64,000 bases of DNA from Brasilonema angustatum HA4187-MV1 (GTDB lineage: Bacteria; Cyanobacteriota; Cyanobacteriia; Cyanobacteriales; Nostocaceae). Below, piece after piece: positions 11,584 through 20,731 of this stretch (the stretch's first letter is position 1; every line of letters starts with the position of its first letter). The notes beneath the pieces are model-generated. The model saw only the letters and a program-made list of their open reading frames with translations. It did no database searches and was not told the origin of the DNA. The position numbers were made by a program, and so were the translations under genes. Where the stretch lies: positions 1 to 64,000 of the forward strand of contig JAHHGV010000017.1 in assembly GCA_019359695.1 (NCBI GenBank). Direction: 5' to 3'.

Positions 11584-12381
11584 TCACTGCTGATTTTCCA
11601 ACTTACAGCAGTCCACTTTTGGTTCAGTTGTCATATCATTCAAACCAACAGCTTGCAACAGCCTCGCCCAAGAAGTCTCTTGCGGATTCATTCGACGCAG
11701 TTCACTAGCAGCACTCAACGCCTCATACCAAATACCATTAGCAGCATAAAGGTTTACCCGTTGGCTTGGTGTTGCTTTTTCCAATTGAGTTTTTAAAACG
11801 GAGTTTACTTGCTCCCGTTTTACATATCCCTCAACATTCGCAATAATTTGATTATCCTTCTGACAGTAAATGTTGAAATACCAGCGGTATCGTTTCCCAA
11901 TCTCCAGAGGTGCTGCTTTTGATGGTAAGCCAAGGTTAATCACTCCTGGTGTCCCTGTCAAAGAAGTTTTGTAAATAGTCTGATTTTGTGCTTCATCTTC
12001 TAGGACAAACTCTCCATACGCAAAAGACGAGGAATAAGGAACATAAAACCAGAAACTAGGATGCTCAGCAACTGTTGCTGCATAAACCAATTCTGATTTT
12101 GAATAAACGGGTACTAAAGCTGTTAGCCGCTTTTGAGAAACAGAAGCCAGGGGCTTATTCATGTTCCCTCCACAGCCACGGCTACCTGCTTCTGTTCGCT
12201 TACCTGGTTCTCCGATATCTGGTGGTGGAGGTGGCGCAGCGAAAATCAATGATTGGTTGAATTGTCCCTTGGGTTTTAATGTTGGGCTTTGTCCAAGAAG
12301 GGAGTTAACAGACTGTGCTCGGACTTGTATACAGCTAAGGAATGTTAAACTGATGGCGAGGGAAAGTTGAATCTTTTGCAT
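11584..12381 (-). CDS. DUF928 family secreted protein
   Basis: A 265-residue protein with a signal peptide (IQLSLAISLTFLSCIQVRAQ). The mature part has a Pro-rich AAPPPPPDIGEPGKRTEAG segment, the RGCGG motif, and the family pattern TALVPVYSKSELVYAATVAEHPSFWFYVPY, given here only as landmarks of DUF928 (key residues P, E, H, FWFYVP). Conserved Cys pairs (RGCGG, IYCQKDN, DCCKL) suggest disulfides. The start at 12381 is the first ATG; the frame is open to a TTG at 12405. It converges with the haemagglutinin gene, with only 3 bases between the stops. The function of DUF928 is unknown; co-occurrence suggests an envelope role with its neighbours. Confidence 0.85.
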   Translation of the reverse strand: MQKIQLSLAISLTFLSCIQVRAQSVNSLLGQSPTLKPKGQFNQSLIFAAPPPPPDIGEPGKRTEAGSRGCGGNMNKPLASVSQKRLTALVPVYSKSELVYAATVAEHPSFWFYVPYSSSFAYGEFVLEDEAQNQTIYKTSLTGTPGVINLGLPSKAAPLEIGKRYRWYFNIYCQKDNQIIANVEGYVKREQVNSVLKTQLEKATPSQRVNLYAANGIWYEALSAASELRRMNPQETSWARLLQAVGLNDMTTEPKVDCCKLENQQ

Positions 12382-12450
12382 AAACAATTTTTTTATTGTT
12401 ATCAACTTGTAGAAAATTTTTCTACTTCAACTTGTAGAAATTAGTTGTTG

Positions 12451-15024
12451 CTAAGTTTGTGGTGAATTGAGATAAATTACCACAATGCTGCCAGTCGCTA
12501 TTAAAACTAAGGCTGACGGGACGAGGGGAACCCAAATGCTAGAGCAAAAGAGAATTAAGCAAAGAAAATATAAGATGCCTATTGCGCCTCCACCCGCCAG
12601 GATGAGATGTCGTCCAGAGCGATCGCGCCAAGCAATTATACCTCCCACAAAAGACCAACCCCAAACCCATAACACTTCGCCCCAAAGAGGTAAAATTAAT
12701 AACAAAGGTCGTTCATCTTTTACCGCACTCACGATTTGACTGACCATCTGTGCTTGCAGAATGACCCCTGGTATTTCCTGGTAAAAACCCTGCCCAGTTA
12801 TGTAAGGGGTAGGAATATAATCACGGAAGCTTTGAGCAGTGGTACCAATGAGGACAATTCGGTCTTTGACTTGTTTGGGGTTAACTTTATTCTTAAGAAC
12901 ATCTGTAAGCGTGACTGTAGGGGCAATTTCCAAAGGAGAATCTTGGTAAGAGCGGTAATTGAGCAATATTTGATAGCCCTCTGTATTTACTTGTTGATAG
13001 CCACCCATGTGCGCTTGCAACTGCTTGAAAACAATGTTGCCTAATTGCAATTCCCCTGCTTTGGTATACTTGGGATAAATACCCTCCTTTTCTAAGTAGT
13101 GAAATGCCAGTTGGGTGTTAAGGGCGTAGCGTGCAGTACAAGGGGATGTTGGATCTGCTGGTTGCATTGCTAATAAATGGCGACGCAGAACGCCATCTGG
13201 ATCTTTAACAACATCACTAAATCCTTGGCGTTCTGGGGGAACCCCCTTTGGAGGTGGATTTCCCGGACGGTTTTCTGTCTTGTCGCTTACTTTGCAAATC
13301 GCAAAGAAACTGTTATCTGTTTTCAATCGAGTCGCTAAAGAAGTTTGCTTCGGTTGTGATGGCTCATCACGATAGATATCCAAGCCAATGGCTCTCGGTT
13401 GGAGAGGTGCAAGTTTTTCCAACAGTCGAGTTAGTGCGAGATCTGATAGAGATCCTCTTCTGTCCTTTTGCTCTGGTAGTTTCAAATCATCTTCAGTGAT
13501 AGTGACTATCAACAGGCGCGAATCTTGTTTTTCCTGTGGACGCGATCGCATGAAATGGTCGAAAGCCTGCAACTCCCATGCTTGTAGTATCCCAAGCCAG
13601 CGCACTCCCATCAACAAGCTTGTGACTATAAAACTAATCATCAAAACTGTTTTGAAATTGAGTTTAGGTTGGCGTAAAGGTAGGAGAAGCGGTTGGCGAT
13701 GCTGCTTTGGGGACGCACTCTCCGGGCGATAGCGTATCTCCTGCCCAGACGCTTTGCCTTGGCGTAGCCTGTCCACAGGACTTATGCGGAGCGTGTGCTT
13801 TGCACTCAGTGCTGCGCCGTTCGCCCTTGGCGTCTCCCCTTGGGAGACGCGCAGATCGCCCCCTTGGAACGGCTCTTTTGGAGCATCGCCCTTAGTTTTC
13901 TCTCGCAACTCTTTCCAATTTGGGGACGCAAGAGCAGGGTTTTGACAAATCACAGGTAACCAGCTAGCACCAGGAAATTCACTTTCTAAACCTTGCAACT
14001 GTTCCCGCGCTTCCCGCACTGCTAAATAAAACGACTTACCATCAGCAAACCTTTTAAGAAAGCGCTTCAAAAACTCTTGTGCCACTTTATCTGGCACTGG
14101 TTCCCGCATGACAATCATTTGGGGAATATGCAAATCATCCAGCTGCTGTGCTAATCCCAAGCCATCACAAGAGTTAAAAATTGCCAACTGTAACCCGCGT
14201 TCTATCGCTTTTTTTAGGGCATTTTTTAACTGCTCAATCGCTAAGCTTTCGGTAGGATTTATATGTATAAAACCTGTTTCCCCATCAGCTTGACTAGAAC
14301 TATGCCCTGCAAAAAATAGAATGTCCCATCCCTGCTTATCCCAAAGCTGCTCATCTATCTCTGAGCGTTTTGGCTCTACCAAAAATACCGTTTCTGCATC
14401 TTTTGATAAATTCTCCAATAACTTTTTGTCAGCGTCAATGTCAATTCCTGTGCTATCTCCTAAAATTGCCAAAATTCTGACTGGAAGAGCCGAATTGACT
14501 ACCTGATTTTCTGACTCAAATTCGATGGGACTTAAAGCGACTTCTGCCAAGCGATAATCTTCAAAAAAGCGCCAAATATGCCAGGGGAGTTTTCTTAAAT
14601 AACTGTCTTCAGTTTGAATAATAAATCGAATCTCGTCAGACTTGGATAATCGCGTTCTCAGTTGTAATTCTATCTGTCGAAAATCCTGATAATCCAACCA
14701 ATTATTGAGGCTTATTCGTAACTGTTGACATATCTCATCAAATTCAGCATCAGAAACGTGGGTTATGTCAGATTCATCAATTTTAATATCTTCATCAATG
14801 AGTTCTTGTTGACGTAAACCTATATTTAGAAAGCGAGCCGAATGGATTAAATCATACAGCAATTGCCAACGACGGTAGAGGTCAAGAATATTTGGAGCAG
14901 CTGGTAAACTACCCTGAAATTGACTTGTTTTGGAATTATCCTCTGACTGTAGCACAACAGTCACAAAGTCAAAGCCGTCTTGTAGAGTACCCCTTCCCAA
15001 GTTTAAGATAACTAACTTACTCAT
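12451..15024 (-). CDS. CHAT-CHASE2 domain transmembrane protein
   Basis: An 857-residue protein. Residues 1-365 form an N-terminal CHAT-type module with the probable dyad His241 (FFAGHSSS) and Cys286 (FNSCDGLG). Residues ~377-445 are a low-similarity linker encoded by repeat DNA. A transmembrane helix (~458-476) is followed by a CHASE2 sensory domain (AFDHFMRSRPQEKQDSRLLI ... IVLIGTTAQSFRDY) and three C-terminal membrane helices (~765-855). CHASE2 is an extracytoplasmic sensor usually attached to kinases or cyclases; here the output appears to be the CHAT peptidase fold. The N-terminal module is nearly identical to that of the 15767-20710 protein, which shows a tandem duplication. Ligand and substrate are unknown. 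Confidence 0.87.
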   Translation of the reverse strand: MSKLVILNLGRGTLQDGFDFVTVVLQSEDNSKTSQFQGSLPAAPNILDLYRRWQLLYDLIHSARFLNIGLRQQELIDEDIKIDESDITHVSDAEFDEICQQLRISLNNWLDYQDFRQIELQLRTRLSKSDEIRFIIQTEDSYLRKLPWHIWRFFEDYRLAEVALSPIEFESENQVVNSALPVRILAILGDSTGIDIDADKKLLENLSKDAETVFLVEPKRSEIDEQLWDKQGWDILFFAGHSSSQADGETGFIHINPTESLAIEQLKNALKKAIERGLQLAIFNSCDGLGLAQQLDDLHIPQMIVMREPVPDKVAQEFLKRFLKRFADGKSFYLAVREAREQLQGLESEFPGASWLPVICQNPALASPNWKELREKTKGDAPKEPFQGGDLRVSQGETPRANGAALSAKHTLRISPVDRLRQGKASGQEIRYRPESASPKQHRQPLLLPLRQPKLNFKTVLMISFIVTSLLMGVRWLGILQAWELQAFDHFMRSRPQEKQDSRLLIVTITEDDLKLPEQKDRRGSLSDLALTRLLEKLAPLQPRAIGLDIYRDEPSQPKQTSLATRLKTDNSFFAICKVSDKTENRPGNPPPKGVPPERQGFSDVVKDPDGVLRRHLLAMQPADPTSPCTARYALNTQLAFHYLEKEGIYPKYTKAGELQLGNIVFKQLQAHMGGYQQVNTEGYQILLNYRSYQDSPLEIAPTVTLTDVLKNKVNPKQVKDRIVLIGTTAQSFRDYIPTPYITGQGFYQEIPGVILQAQMVSQIVSAVKDERPLLLILPLWGEVLWVWGWSFVGGIIAWRDRSGRHLILAGGGAIGILYFLCLILFCSSIWVPLVPSALVLIATGSIVVIYLNSPQT
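13690..13895. repeat. Palindromic repeat cluster read through as protein linker
   Basis: About 200 bp inside the CHAT-CHASE2 gene consists of GC-rich cyanobacterial repeat sequence, including the palindrome GGCGTCTCCCCTTGGGAGAC at ~13829-13848. It keeps the frame open and encodes a basic, structureless linker (e.g. RVSQGETPRANGAALS). The paralogous CHAT gene lacks it. Similar repeat patches occur at 23940-24120 and 44095-44185. Confidence 0.6.
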
Positions 15025-15044
15025 TTTTATAATCGCGCAAGTTG

Positions 15045-15378
15045 TTAAACCACAAAATCTTCCGTAATACTAAAATTATCGATAGCTACTTGGATTTTGA
15101 ATGTTTTTCTTTTTAGGCATGTAAATCGTTTCAGTTGAATCAAGTTATCTTGAGTTCGTGATTAAAATTCCTGGAGAGTTGCTCCTAACGATGCTCTCCT
15201 TATAGTGTCTGCTTTTGTATAACTCAAGATTGCAATGCATTTGAGGTTCTGTTTTCCATTTAATCGTAGAGTAACCCTTATTATTCTCTACAGTCATATA
15301 CATAGAAAATTTCTCAATCGAATTTTGACGGCTGGGCAGTTTGGGTATGCTGGTAAACATCCTGACCTCTTGTTTCAA
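15045..15378 (-). pseudogene. Fused remnant of a DUF1822 gene 3' end and a sigma-like gene 5' end
   Basis: On the minus strand, ~15180-15378 matches the start of the sigma-like protein at 21972-23624 (MFTSIPKLPSRQNS, FSMYMTVENN, YKSRHYK). It then jumps at about 15177 into sequence equal to the last ~130 bp of the DUF1822 gene (matching 20732-20875), ending in the same ITEDFVV and stop. The DUF1822 frame has an extra TAA. Comparison shows ~2.5 kb missing between the two parts. This is the deleted twin of the 20732-23624 gene pair, and it sits just upstream of the CHAT-CHASE2 gene exactly as the intact pair sits upstream of the CHAT-STAND gene. A 77-codon ORF remains open but is unlikely to be functional. 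Confidence 0.8.
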
Positions 15379-15766
15379 AGCAAAGGGCTGTATTTCTATA
15401 GAAGATACAAGTGTAAAAACTTCGTTTCCGTATAGTAATGGTCCGGATGGATTTGTTCTAGAGCGAAAAACAGGGATAAAAATGTAAGAAAAATTACATT
15501 GTTTAAGCTAGTTCAAGGAGATATATCTAGTCTGAGGGTACTACTTTATAAAAAGAGGATATTAATTATACTGCTATTGGGTTAAGGTTGGCATGTAACT
15601 TGTTGGGTATTATGGCTATGAAGTAGTTTGTATTAAGTGTACTACTTACTTATTGGTGCCGTTCGAAGCGTTTTATGAGGAGTTGGGAGTGAGGTTGAAA
15701 AATGTACTTCATGTACCTGTTCCCTGCTATAGTGAAGTACCACCGCATGGCGGATAAAGTGTAGTT

Positions 15767-18700
15767 TCAACTTATGTCATCACAAATCCGCCGCTGGGGG
15801 TCATCTTTACTCATACCGTTGTTAGGGTTTTTCAGGTAGTCTCGCGCCCAAGAGCAACCGCGTCTTAACAAATCATCAAGATTGAAATTCCACAGAATCA
15901 CTTTTCCGTCTGCACCTGCAGAAGCAAGCATCTGACCATCGGGACTGAAACTGACGCCAACAACTGGAGCATTGTGCCCAGTGTTAGCGTAGCGTTCCGA
16001 AGGAAGGGTGGTCATCAAGCTGCCATCTCGCCTCCAAAGTTTGATAGTATTGTCAAGACTTGCAGAAGCGATAGTTTGCCCATCTGGGCTGAAACTGACG
16101 CCAATCACCTGAGCGTTATGCCCAGTGAGGGTGTTAATTAAGCTGCCATCTCGCCTCCAGAGTTTGACAGTTGTGTCATTACTTGCAGAAGCGATGGTTT
16201 GTCCATCCGGGCTGAAACTCACACTATTAACCCAATCGCTATGCCCAGTAAGGGTGTTAATTAAGCTGCTATCTCGCCTCCAGAGTTTCACGGTTTTGTC
16301 ATTACTTGCAGAAGCAATGGTTTGCCCATCAGGACTGAAACTCACGCTATTAACCCAATCACTATGCCCAGTGTTAGCGTAGCGTTCCGAAGGAAGAGTG
16401 TTAATTAAGCTGCCATCTCGCCTCCAGAGTTTCACGGTTTTGTCATAGCTTGCAGAAGCGATGGTTTGCCCATCAGGACTGAAACTGACGCCAATCACCG
16501 GAGCTTTATGCCCAGTAAAGGTAGTTATCAAGCGACCATCTCTCCTCCAGAGTTTCACAGTTTTGTCAAAACTTGTAGAAGCGATGGTCTGCCCATCTGG
16601 GCTGAAACTGACGCCAATCACCGGAGCTTTATGCCCAGCAATGCTAGTAATCAATATGCCATCTAGCCTCTGGAGTTTCACGGTATTGTTAACACTTGCA
16701 GAAGCGATGGTCTGCCCATCTGGGCTGAAACTGACGCCAATCACTGGAGATTCATGACCAGTGAAGGTAGTTATAAAGCGGCCATCCCACCTCCAGGGTT
16801 TCACGGTATTGTCAACACTTGCAGAATTGATGATCTGTCCATCTCGGCTGATACTAACGCCAATCATCGGACTTTTCTGACCCGTGTTAGCGTAGCGTTC
16901 CGAAGGAAGGGTGGTCATCAAGCTGCTATCTTGTCTCCAGAGTTTCACGGTGTGATCCATACTTCCAGAAGCGATGGTTTGCCCATCCGGGCTGAAACTA
17001 ACGCCAGTCACTGCAGATTTATGTCCAGTGAAGGTAGTTATCAAGCGACCATCTCGCCTCCAGAGTTTCACGGTTTGGTCAACACTTGTAGAAGCGATGG
17101 TTTGCCCATCTGGGCTGAAACTGGCGAAATTAACCGGAGCTTTATGCCCAGTGAAGGTGGTGAGCAAGTTGCCATCTCGCCTCCAGAGTTTGACGGTTTG
17201 GTCAACACTTGCAGAAGCGATGGTTTGCCCATCTGGACTGAAACTAACACCAGTCATCGCACCTTTCTGTCCAATGAGAGTGGTGATTAATGTGCCATCT
17301 CGCCTCCAAAGTTTCACAGTTTTGTCAAAACTTGCAGAAGCGATGGTTTGCCCATCTGGACTGAAACTAACGCCAGTCACTGGAGCTTGATGACCAGTCA
17401 GGGTAGCAATCAAGTTGCCATCCTGTTTCCAGAGTTTGACGGTTTTGTCATAGCTTGCAGAAGCGATGGTTTGCCTATCTGGGCTAAAACTGACGCTAGT
17501 CACTGGAGCTTGATGCCCAGTCAGGGTGTTGAGCAAGCTGCCATCCCGCTTCCAGAGTTTCACAGTATAGTCTGAACTTGCAGAAGCAATGGTCTGCCCA
17601 TCTGGACTGAAACTAACGTTAATCACCCAAGCTTTATGCCCAGTGTTAGCGTAGCGTTCCGAAGGAAGAGTGGTGAGCAAGCTGCCATCCCGCTTCCAGA
17701 GTTTCACGGTATGGTCAAAACCTGCAGAAGCGATGGTTTGTCCATCTGGACTGAAACTGACGCCAATCACCTGAGCACTATGCCCAATAAGGCGGTTTTG
17801 CTCTCTCACATCGTAAACGGCTTTCAGCAACCCCGTCACGACTTGTATTCGGGTGTACGGTTCTGCTTCACCTGAGTGTATCAACTGGCGTAGTTTTTTC
17901 CCTGCTTTGATGTTTTCTATCAACCCATCAAGTTCCAAAATTCCACTAGCAGTCTTACTTTTTGCCTGTAGTGCCGCATTTTTGTACTGCTTTTGCACTT
18001 GATTCCACTGGTTAATGGCAAAAATAGCTGCTGCACTCACAAGTATAGTAGAAGCAATGGCTACACCAGTTCTTGTTTGAGCTGCTTGACGCGCTTTCCT
18101 TTCTTGCTCTAGCTCTCTTTGTCTACGTTCTTGCTCTTCTCGCTGCAAGCGATCGCGTAACCCCAAACTCAACTCAATAAACACTTGCTCAGATGGACTA
18201 ATCTCCTCTCGTCGCTGTTGCAACCAATCCTCTGCTTCCGCTAAAGATGTACCATGCAACAGAGCTCCCTCATCATTATTGGTAACCTCCCATTGACGCA
18301 TTGCTCCCCGTAATCGCTCTTGCCAAGTGCGAAAAGTGCGATCGCTCTTCATCCACTCTCTCAAGCGTCCCCAACCCAGAATCAAAGCCTCATGCACCAC
18401 CTCCACTGTTTCTTCAGAAGTCGCTTCGTCATAACCAATCACCACCAGACGCATATCCTCACTGTTGAGGCGCGTCACCAACTCCCAGTTTTCTTGTCCT
18501 ATTTCTTGGCGCGTGGCTAGACGACGGGTATCTTCCGTCCCCGTTGTTTCTCCTGGACGCACCAGTTGTGTGAAAACTCGCCGTATCTGTTTTGGTTGAT
18601 ACTCTTGAGCTATCTTGTTGTATACTTCTTCTGCGTATTTACCCAGAGCCTCTTGAATACCGCCAATTTCATCGTAAGCTTGATTCGTCAGTTGGCAAGT

Positions 18701-20710
18701 TCTGTGTTTTATCGCTTCTGTCCAAAGCTGTTTCAGGGCAAATTCCAGTAAAGGTAGTTTGTCTGGTGGCGATTTGTGTTGCGAGTTTTCCGCTTGCTTG
18801 TGTGTTTTCTTGCCAACATCATTGAGAATCCGCTCTATCAGTCCTGTCTCTAGTGTGACACCCAAGGAGTATGCAGGATGTGCGATCGCTTCCCCTAATT
18901 CCTGCTCATTCATCGGTCCCAGGTTCAAACAGTTATTTTCCAAGGCATCGTTAAAAGCGCGGTAGGATTGAGCATAGCCATAAAAGTCAGACCGCAGCGT
19001 CAACACCAGTTTGAAACAAGGCGCATTATACACCGCCTCCAATACACAGTCCAGAAAACTCTCGCGTTCCTCAAAATCTGGGCAGAGGGTGTAGAGTTCC
19101 TCAAATTGGTCAGCCACCAACACAATCGATTTGGGATTGGTTGATGATATCCTAGCTATAAATTGAGTTAAAGCATTCTTGTCTGAGCGCAGTTCCGTTG
19201 CCAGTTGGTGAATTTGAAAGAGGTGATGCTCCAGCTTTGAACTGCCCAAAGCGCGAACAGATGGGTTTAGCTGAGGTTCAGCCTCATTACCAGCAACAGC
19301 TTGAGTTGATTGCAAAGTTAAAAGTGCCGTAGCTAGGGCATCCAACGGACGCTTTCCAGGACGGAAATGGGCAATTTGCAAGTTATCCGGTTTCTTAAGC
19401 AGATAGGGAATCAGTCCAGCAAACACCACCGAAGACTTGCCCCTACCGCTTGGTCCAATCACCGCCACTAGTGGCTTTTTATTCACCGCCTCTAATAGCC
19501 GGTGTGTAAAAGCTTCCCGCCCAAAAAACACCGACTTATCTTCTTGTCGGAAAGCGGATAATCCTTTGTACGGGCAACGAGGAGTACCCCCCAAATCTAT
19601 CCATCTTGGTGGTAATTCTGCGGGATTCTGGCAAATCACAGGTAACCAGCTAGCACCAGGAAATTCAGTTTCTAAACCCTGCAACTGTTCCCGCGCTTCC
19701 CGCACTGCTAAATAAAACGACTTACCATCAGCAAACCCCCGAAGAAAACGCTTCAAAAATTCTTGTGCCACTTTATCCGGCACTGGTTCTCGCATGACAA
19801 TCATTTGGGGAATATGCAAATCATCCAGCTGCTGTGCTAATCCCAAGCCATCACAAGAGTTAAAAATTGCCAACTGCAACCCGCGTTCTATCGCTGTTTT
19901 CAAGGCATTTTTTAACTGGGGAATAGTTAAACTTTCGGTAGGATTTATATATATGTGACCTGTTTCTCCATCATTTCTGCTAAAACTATGTCCAGCAAAA
20001 AACAAAATATCCCATCCCCGCTTATCCCAAAGCTGCTCATCTATTTCTGGGCGTTTTGGCTCTACCAAAAATACTGTCTCTACGTCGTTTGATAAGCTTG
20101 ACAATAACTTTTTGTCAGCATCAATATCAATTCCCGTGCTATCCCCCAAGATTGCCAGAATTCTCACTCTTTGGGCAGAACTTTTTGTTTGACTTTCAGG
20201 CTCAAATTCTATAGGACTTAAAGCTACTTCCGCCAAACGATAATCCCTAAAAAAACGCCAAATATGCCAGGGCAGTTTTCGTAGTAAATTATCCTCAGTT
20301 TGAATAATGACTCGGATTTCATCATCATGAGATAATCGCATCCGCAGTTGGCGGTCAATGTTACGAAATGCCTCAGTATCCAACCAATTATCTATTTGAT
20401 TTTGTAATTCTTCACATAGCTTATAAAAATCAGCATCAGAAACGTGAGTCACGTCAGCTTCATCAATTTTGATATCTTCATCGGTTAGCTGAGATAGACG
20501 CAAACCTATATTTATAGAGCGAGCCGAATAGATTAAATCATACAGCAATTGCCAACGACGGTAGAGGTCAAGAATATCTGGAGCCGCTGGTAAACTACCC
20601 TGAAATTGACTGGTTTTGGAATTTTCCTCTGACTGTAAAACAACAGTCACAAAGTCAAAGCCCTCTTGTAGAGTACCCCTTCCTAAGTTTAAGATAACTA
20701 ACTTATTCAT
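15767..20710 (-). CDS. CHAT-STAND NTPase-WD40 giant protein
   Basis: 1647 residues. Residues 1-365 are a CHAT-type module (His241 in FFAGHSFS, Cys286 in FNSCDGLG). Next comes a STAND-type NTPase (nSTAND1-like) opening with RCPYKGLSAFRQEDKSVFFG and a Walker A GPSGRGKSS near 420, with a Walker B-like VLVADQFEEL. A charged coiled region and one hydrophobic helix (TGVAIASTILVSAAAIFAI) follow. Fifteen WD40 repeats of the form SFSPDGQTIASAS-DKTVKLW then fill the C-terminus. STAND proteins oligomerise when their repeats sense a signal, so the CHAT module is the likely effector. Four repeat junctions contain an extra PSERYANT. It lies 21 bp after the DUF1822 gene, same strand. The architecture is clear; the trigger and target are unknown. 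Confidence 0.9.
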   Translation of the reverse strand: MNKLVILNLGRGTLQEGFDFVTVVLQSEENSKTSQFQGSLPAAPDILDLYRRWQLLYDLIYSARSINIGLRLSQLTDEDIKIDEADVTHVSDADFYKLCEELQNQIDNWLDTEAFRNIDRQLRMRLSHDDEIRVIIQTEDNLLRKLPWHIWRFFRDYRLAEVALSPIEFEPESQTKSSAQRVRILAILGDSTGIDIDADKKLLSSLSNDVETVFLVEPKRPEIDEQLWDKRGWDILFFAGHSFSRNDGETGHIYINPTESLTIPQLKNALKTAIERGLQLAIFNSCDGLGLAQQLDDLHIPQMIVMREPVPDKVAQEFLKRFLRGFADGKSFYLAVREAREQLQGLETEFPGASWLPVICQNPAELPPRWIDLGGTPRCPYKGLSAFRQEDKSVFFGREAFTHRLLEAVNKKPLVAVIGPSGRGKSSVVFAGLIPYLLKKPDNLQIAHFRPGKRPLDALATALLTLQSTQAVAGNEAEPQLNPSVRALGSSKLEHHLFQIHQLATELRSDKNALTQFIARISSTNPKSIVLVADQFEELYTLCPDFEERESFLDCVLEAVYNAPCFKLVLTLRSDFYGYAQSYRAFNDALENNCLNLGPMNEQELGEAIAHPAYSLGVTLETGLIERILNDVGKKTHKQAENSQHKSPPDKLPLLEFALKQLWTEAIKHRTCQLTNQAYDEIGGIQEALGKYAEEVYNKIAQEYQPKQIRRVFTQLVRPGETTGTEDTRRLATRQEIGQENWELVTRLNSEDMRLVVIGYDEATSEETVEVVHEALILGWGRLREWMKSDRTFRTWQERLRGAMRQWEVTNNDEGALLHGTSLAEAEDWLQQRREEISPSEQVFIELSLGLRDRLQREEQERRQRELEQERKARQAAQTRTGVAIASTILVSAAAIFAINQWNQVQKQYKNAALQAKSKTASGILELDGLIENIKAGKKLRQLIHSGEAEPYTRIQVVTGLLKAVYDVREQNRLIGHSAQVIGVSFSPDGQTIASAGFDHTVKLWKRDGSLLTTLPSERYANTGHKAWVINVSFSPDGQTIASASSDYTVKLWKRDGSLLNTLTGHQAPVTSVSFSPDRQTIASASYDKTVKLWKQDGNLIATLTGHQAPVTGVSFSPDGQTIASASFDKTVKLWRRDGTLITTLIGQKGAMTGVSFSPDGQTIASASVDQTVKLWRRDGNLLTTFTGHKAPVNFASFSPDGQTIASTSVDQTVKLWRRDGRLITTFTGHKSAVTGVSFSPDGQTIASGSMDHTVKLWRQDSSLMTTLPSERYANTGQKSPMIGVSISRDGQIINSASVDNTVKPWRWDGRFITTFTGHESPVIGVSFSPDGQTIASASVNNTVKLQRLDGILITSIAGHKAPVIGVSFSPDGQTIASTSFDKTVKLWRRDGRLITTFTGHKAPVIGVSFSPDGQTIASASYDKTVKLWRRDGSLINTLPSERYANTGHSDWVNSVSFSPDGQTIASASNDKTVKLWRRDSSLINTLTGHSDWVNSVSFSPDGQTIASASNDTTVKLWRRDGSLINTLTGHNAQVIGVSFSPDGQTIASASLDNTIKLWRRDGSLMTTLPSERYANTGHNAPVVGVSFSPDGQMLASAGADGKVILWNFNLDDLLRRGCSWARDYLKNPNNGMSKDDPQRRICDDIS
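15983..17668. repeat. Four in-frame copies of a 24-bp repeat in the WD40 array
   Basis: The 24-bp unit GTTAGCGTAGCGTTCCGAAG+GAAG occurs at 15983-16006, 16373-16396, 16886-16909 and 17645-17668. Each lies at the same phase between WD40 units and adds PSERYANT to the loop before the GH dipeptide. The same word family is a common dispersed cyanobacterial repeat; related GTTAGCGCAGCG pieces lie at 42790-42960. Confidence 0.85.
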
Positions 20711-20731
20711 TTTTTCTGATCGCGCAAGTCG

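Noticed and set aside
15983-17668. Regularly spaced repeats considered as a CRISPR array
   Set aside because: They are coding WD40 units with in-frame insertions; spacing is irregular and there are no unique spacers.
16125-17875. Long plus-strand ORFs opposite the WD40 repeats
   Set aside because: Antisense shadows of a repetitive coding region; their repeated peptides mirror the WD40 units.
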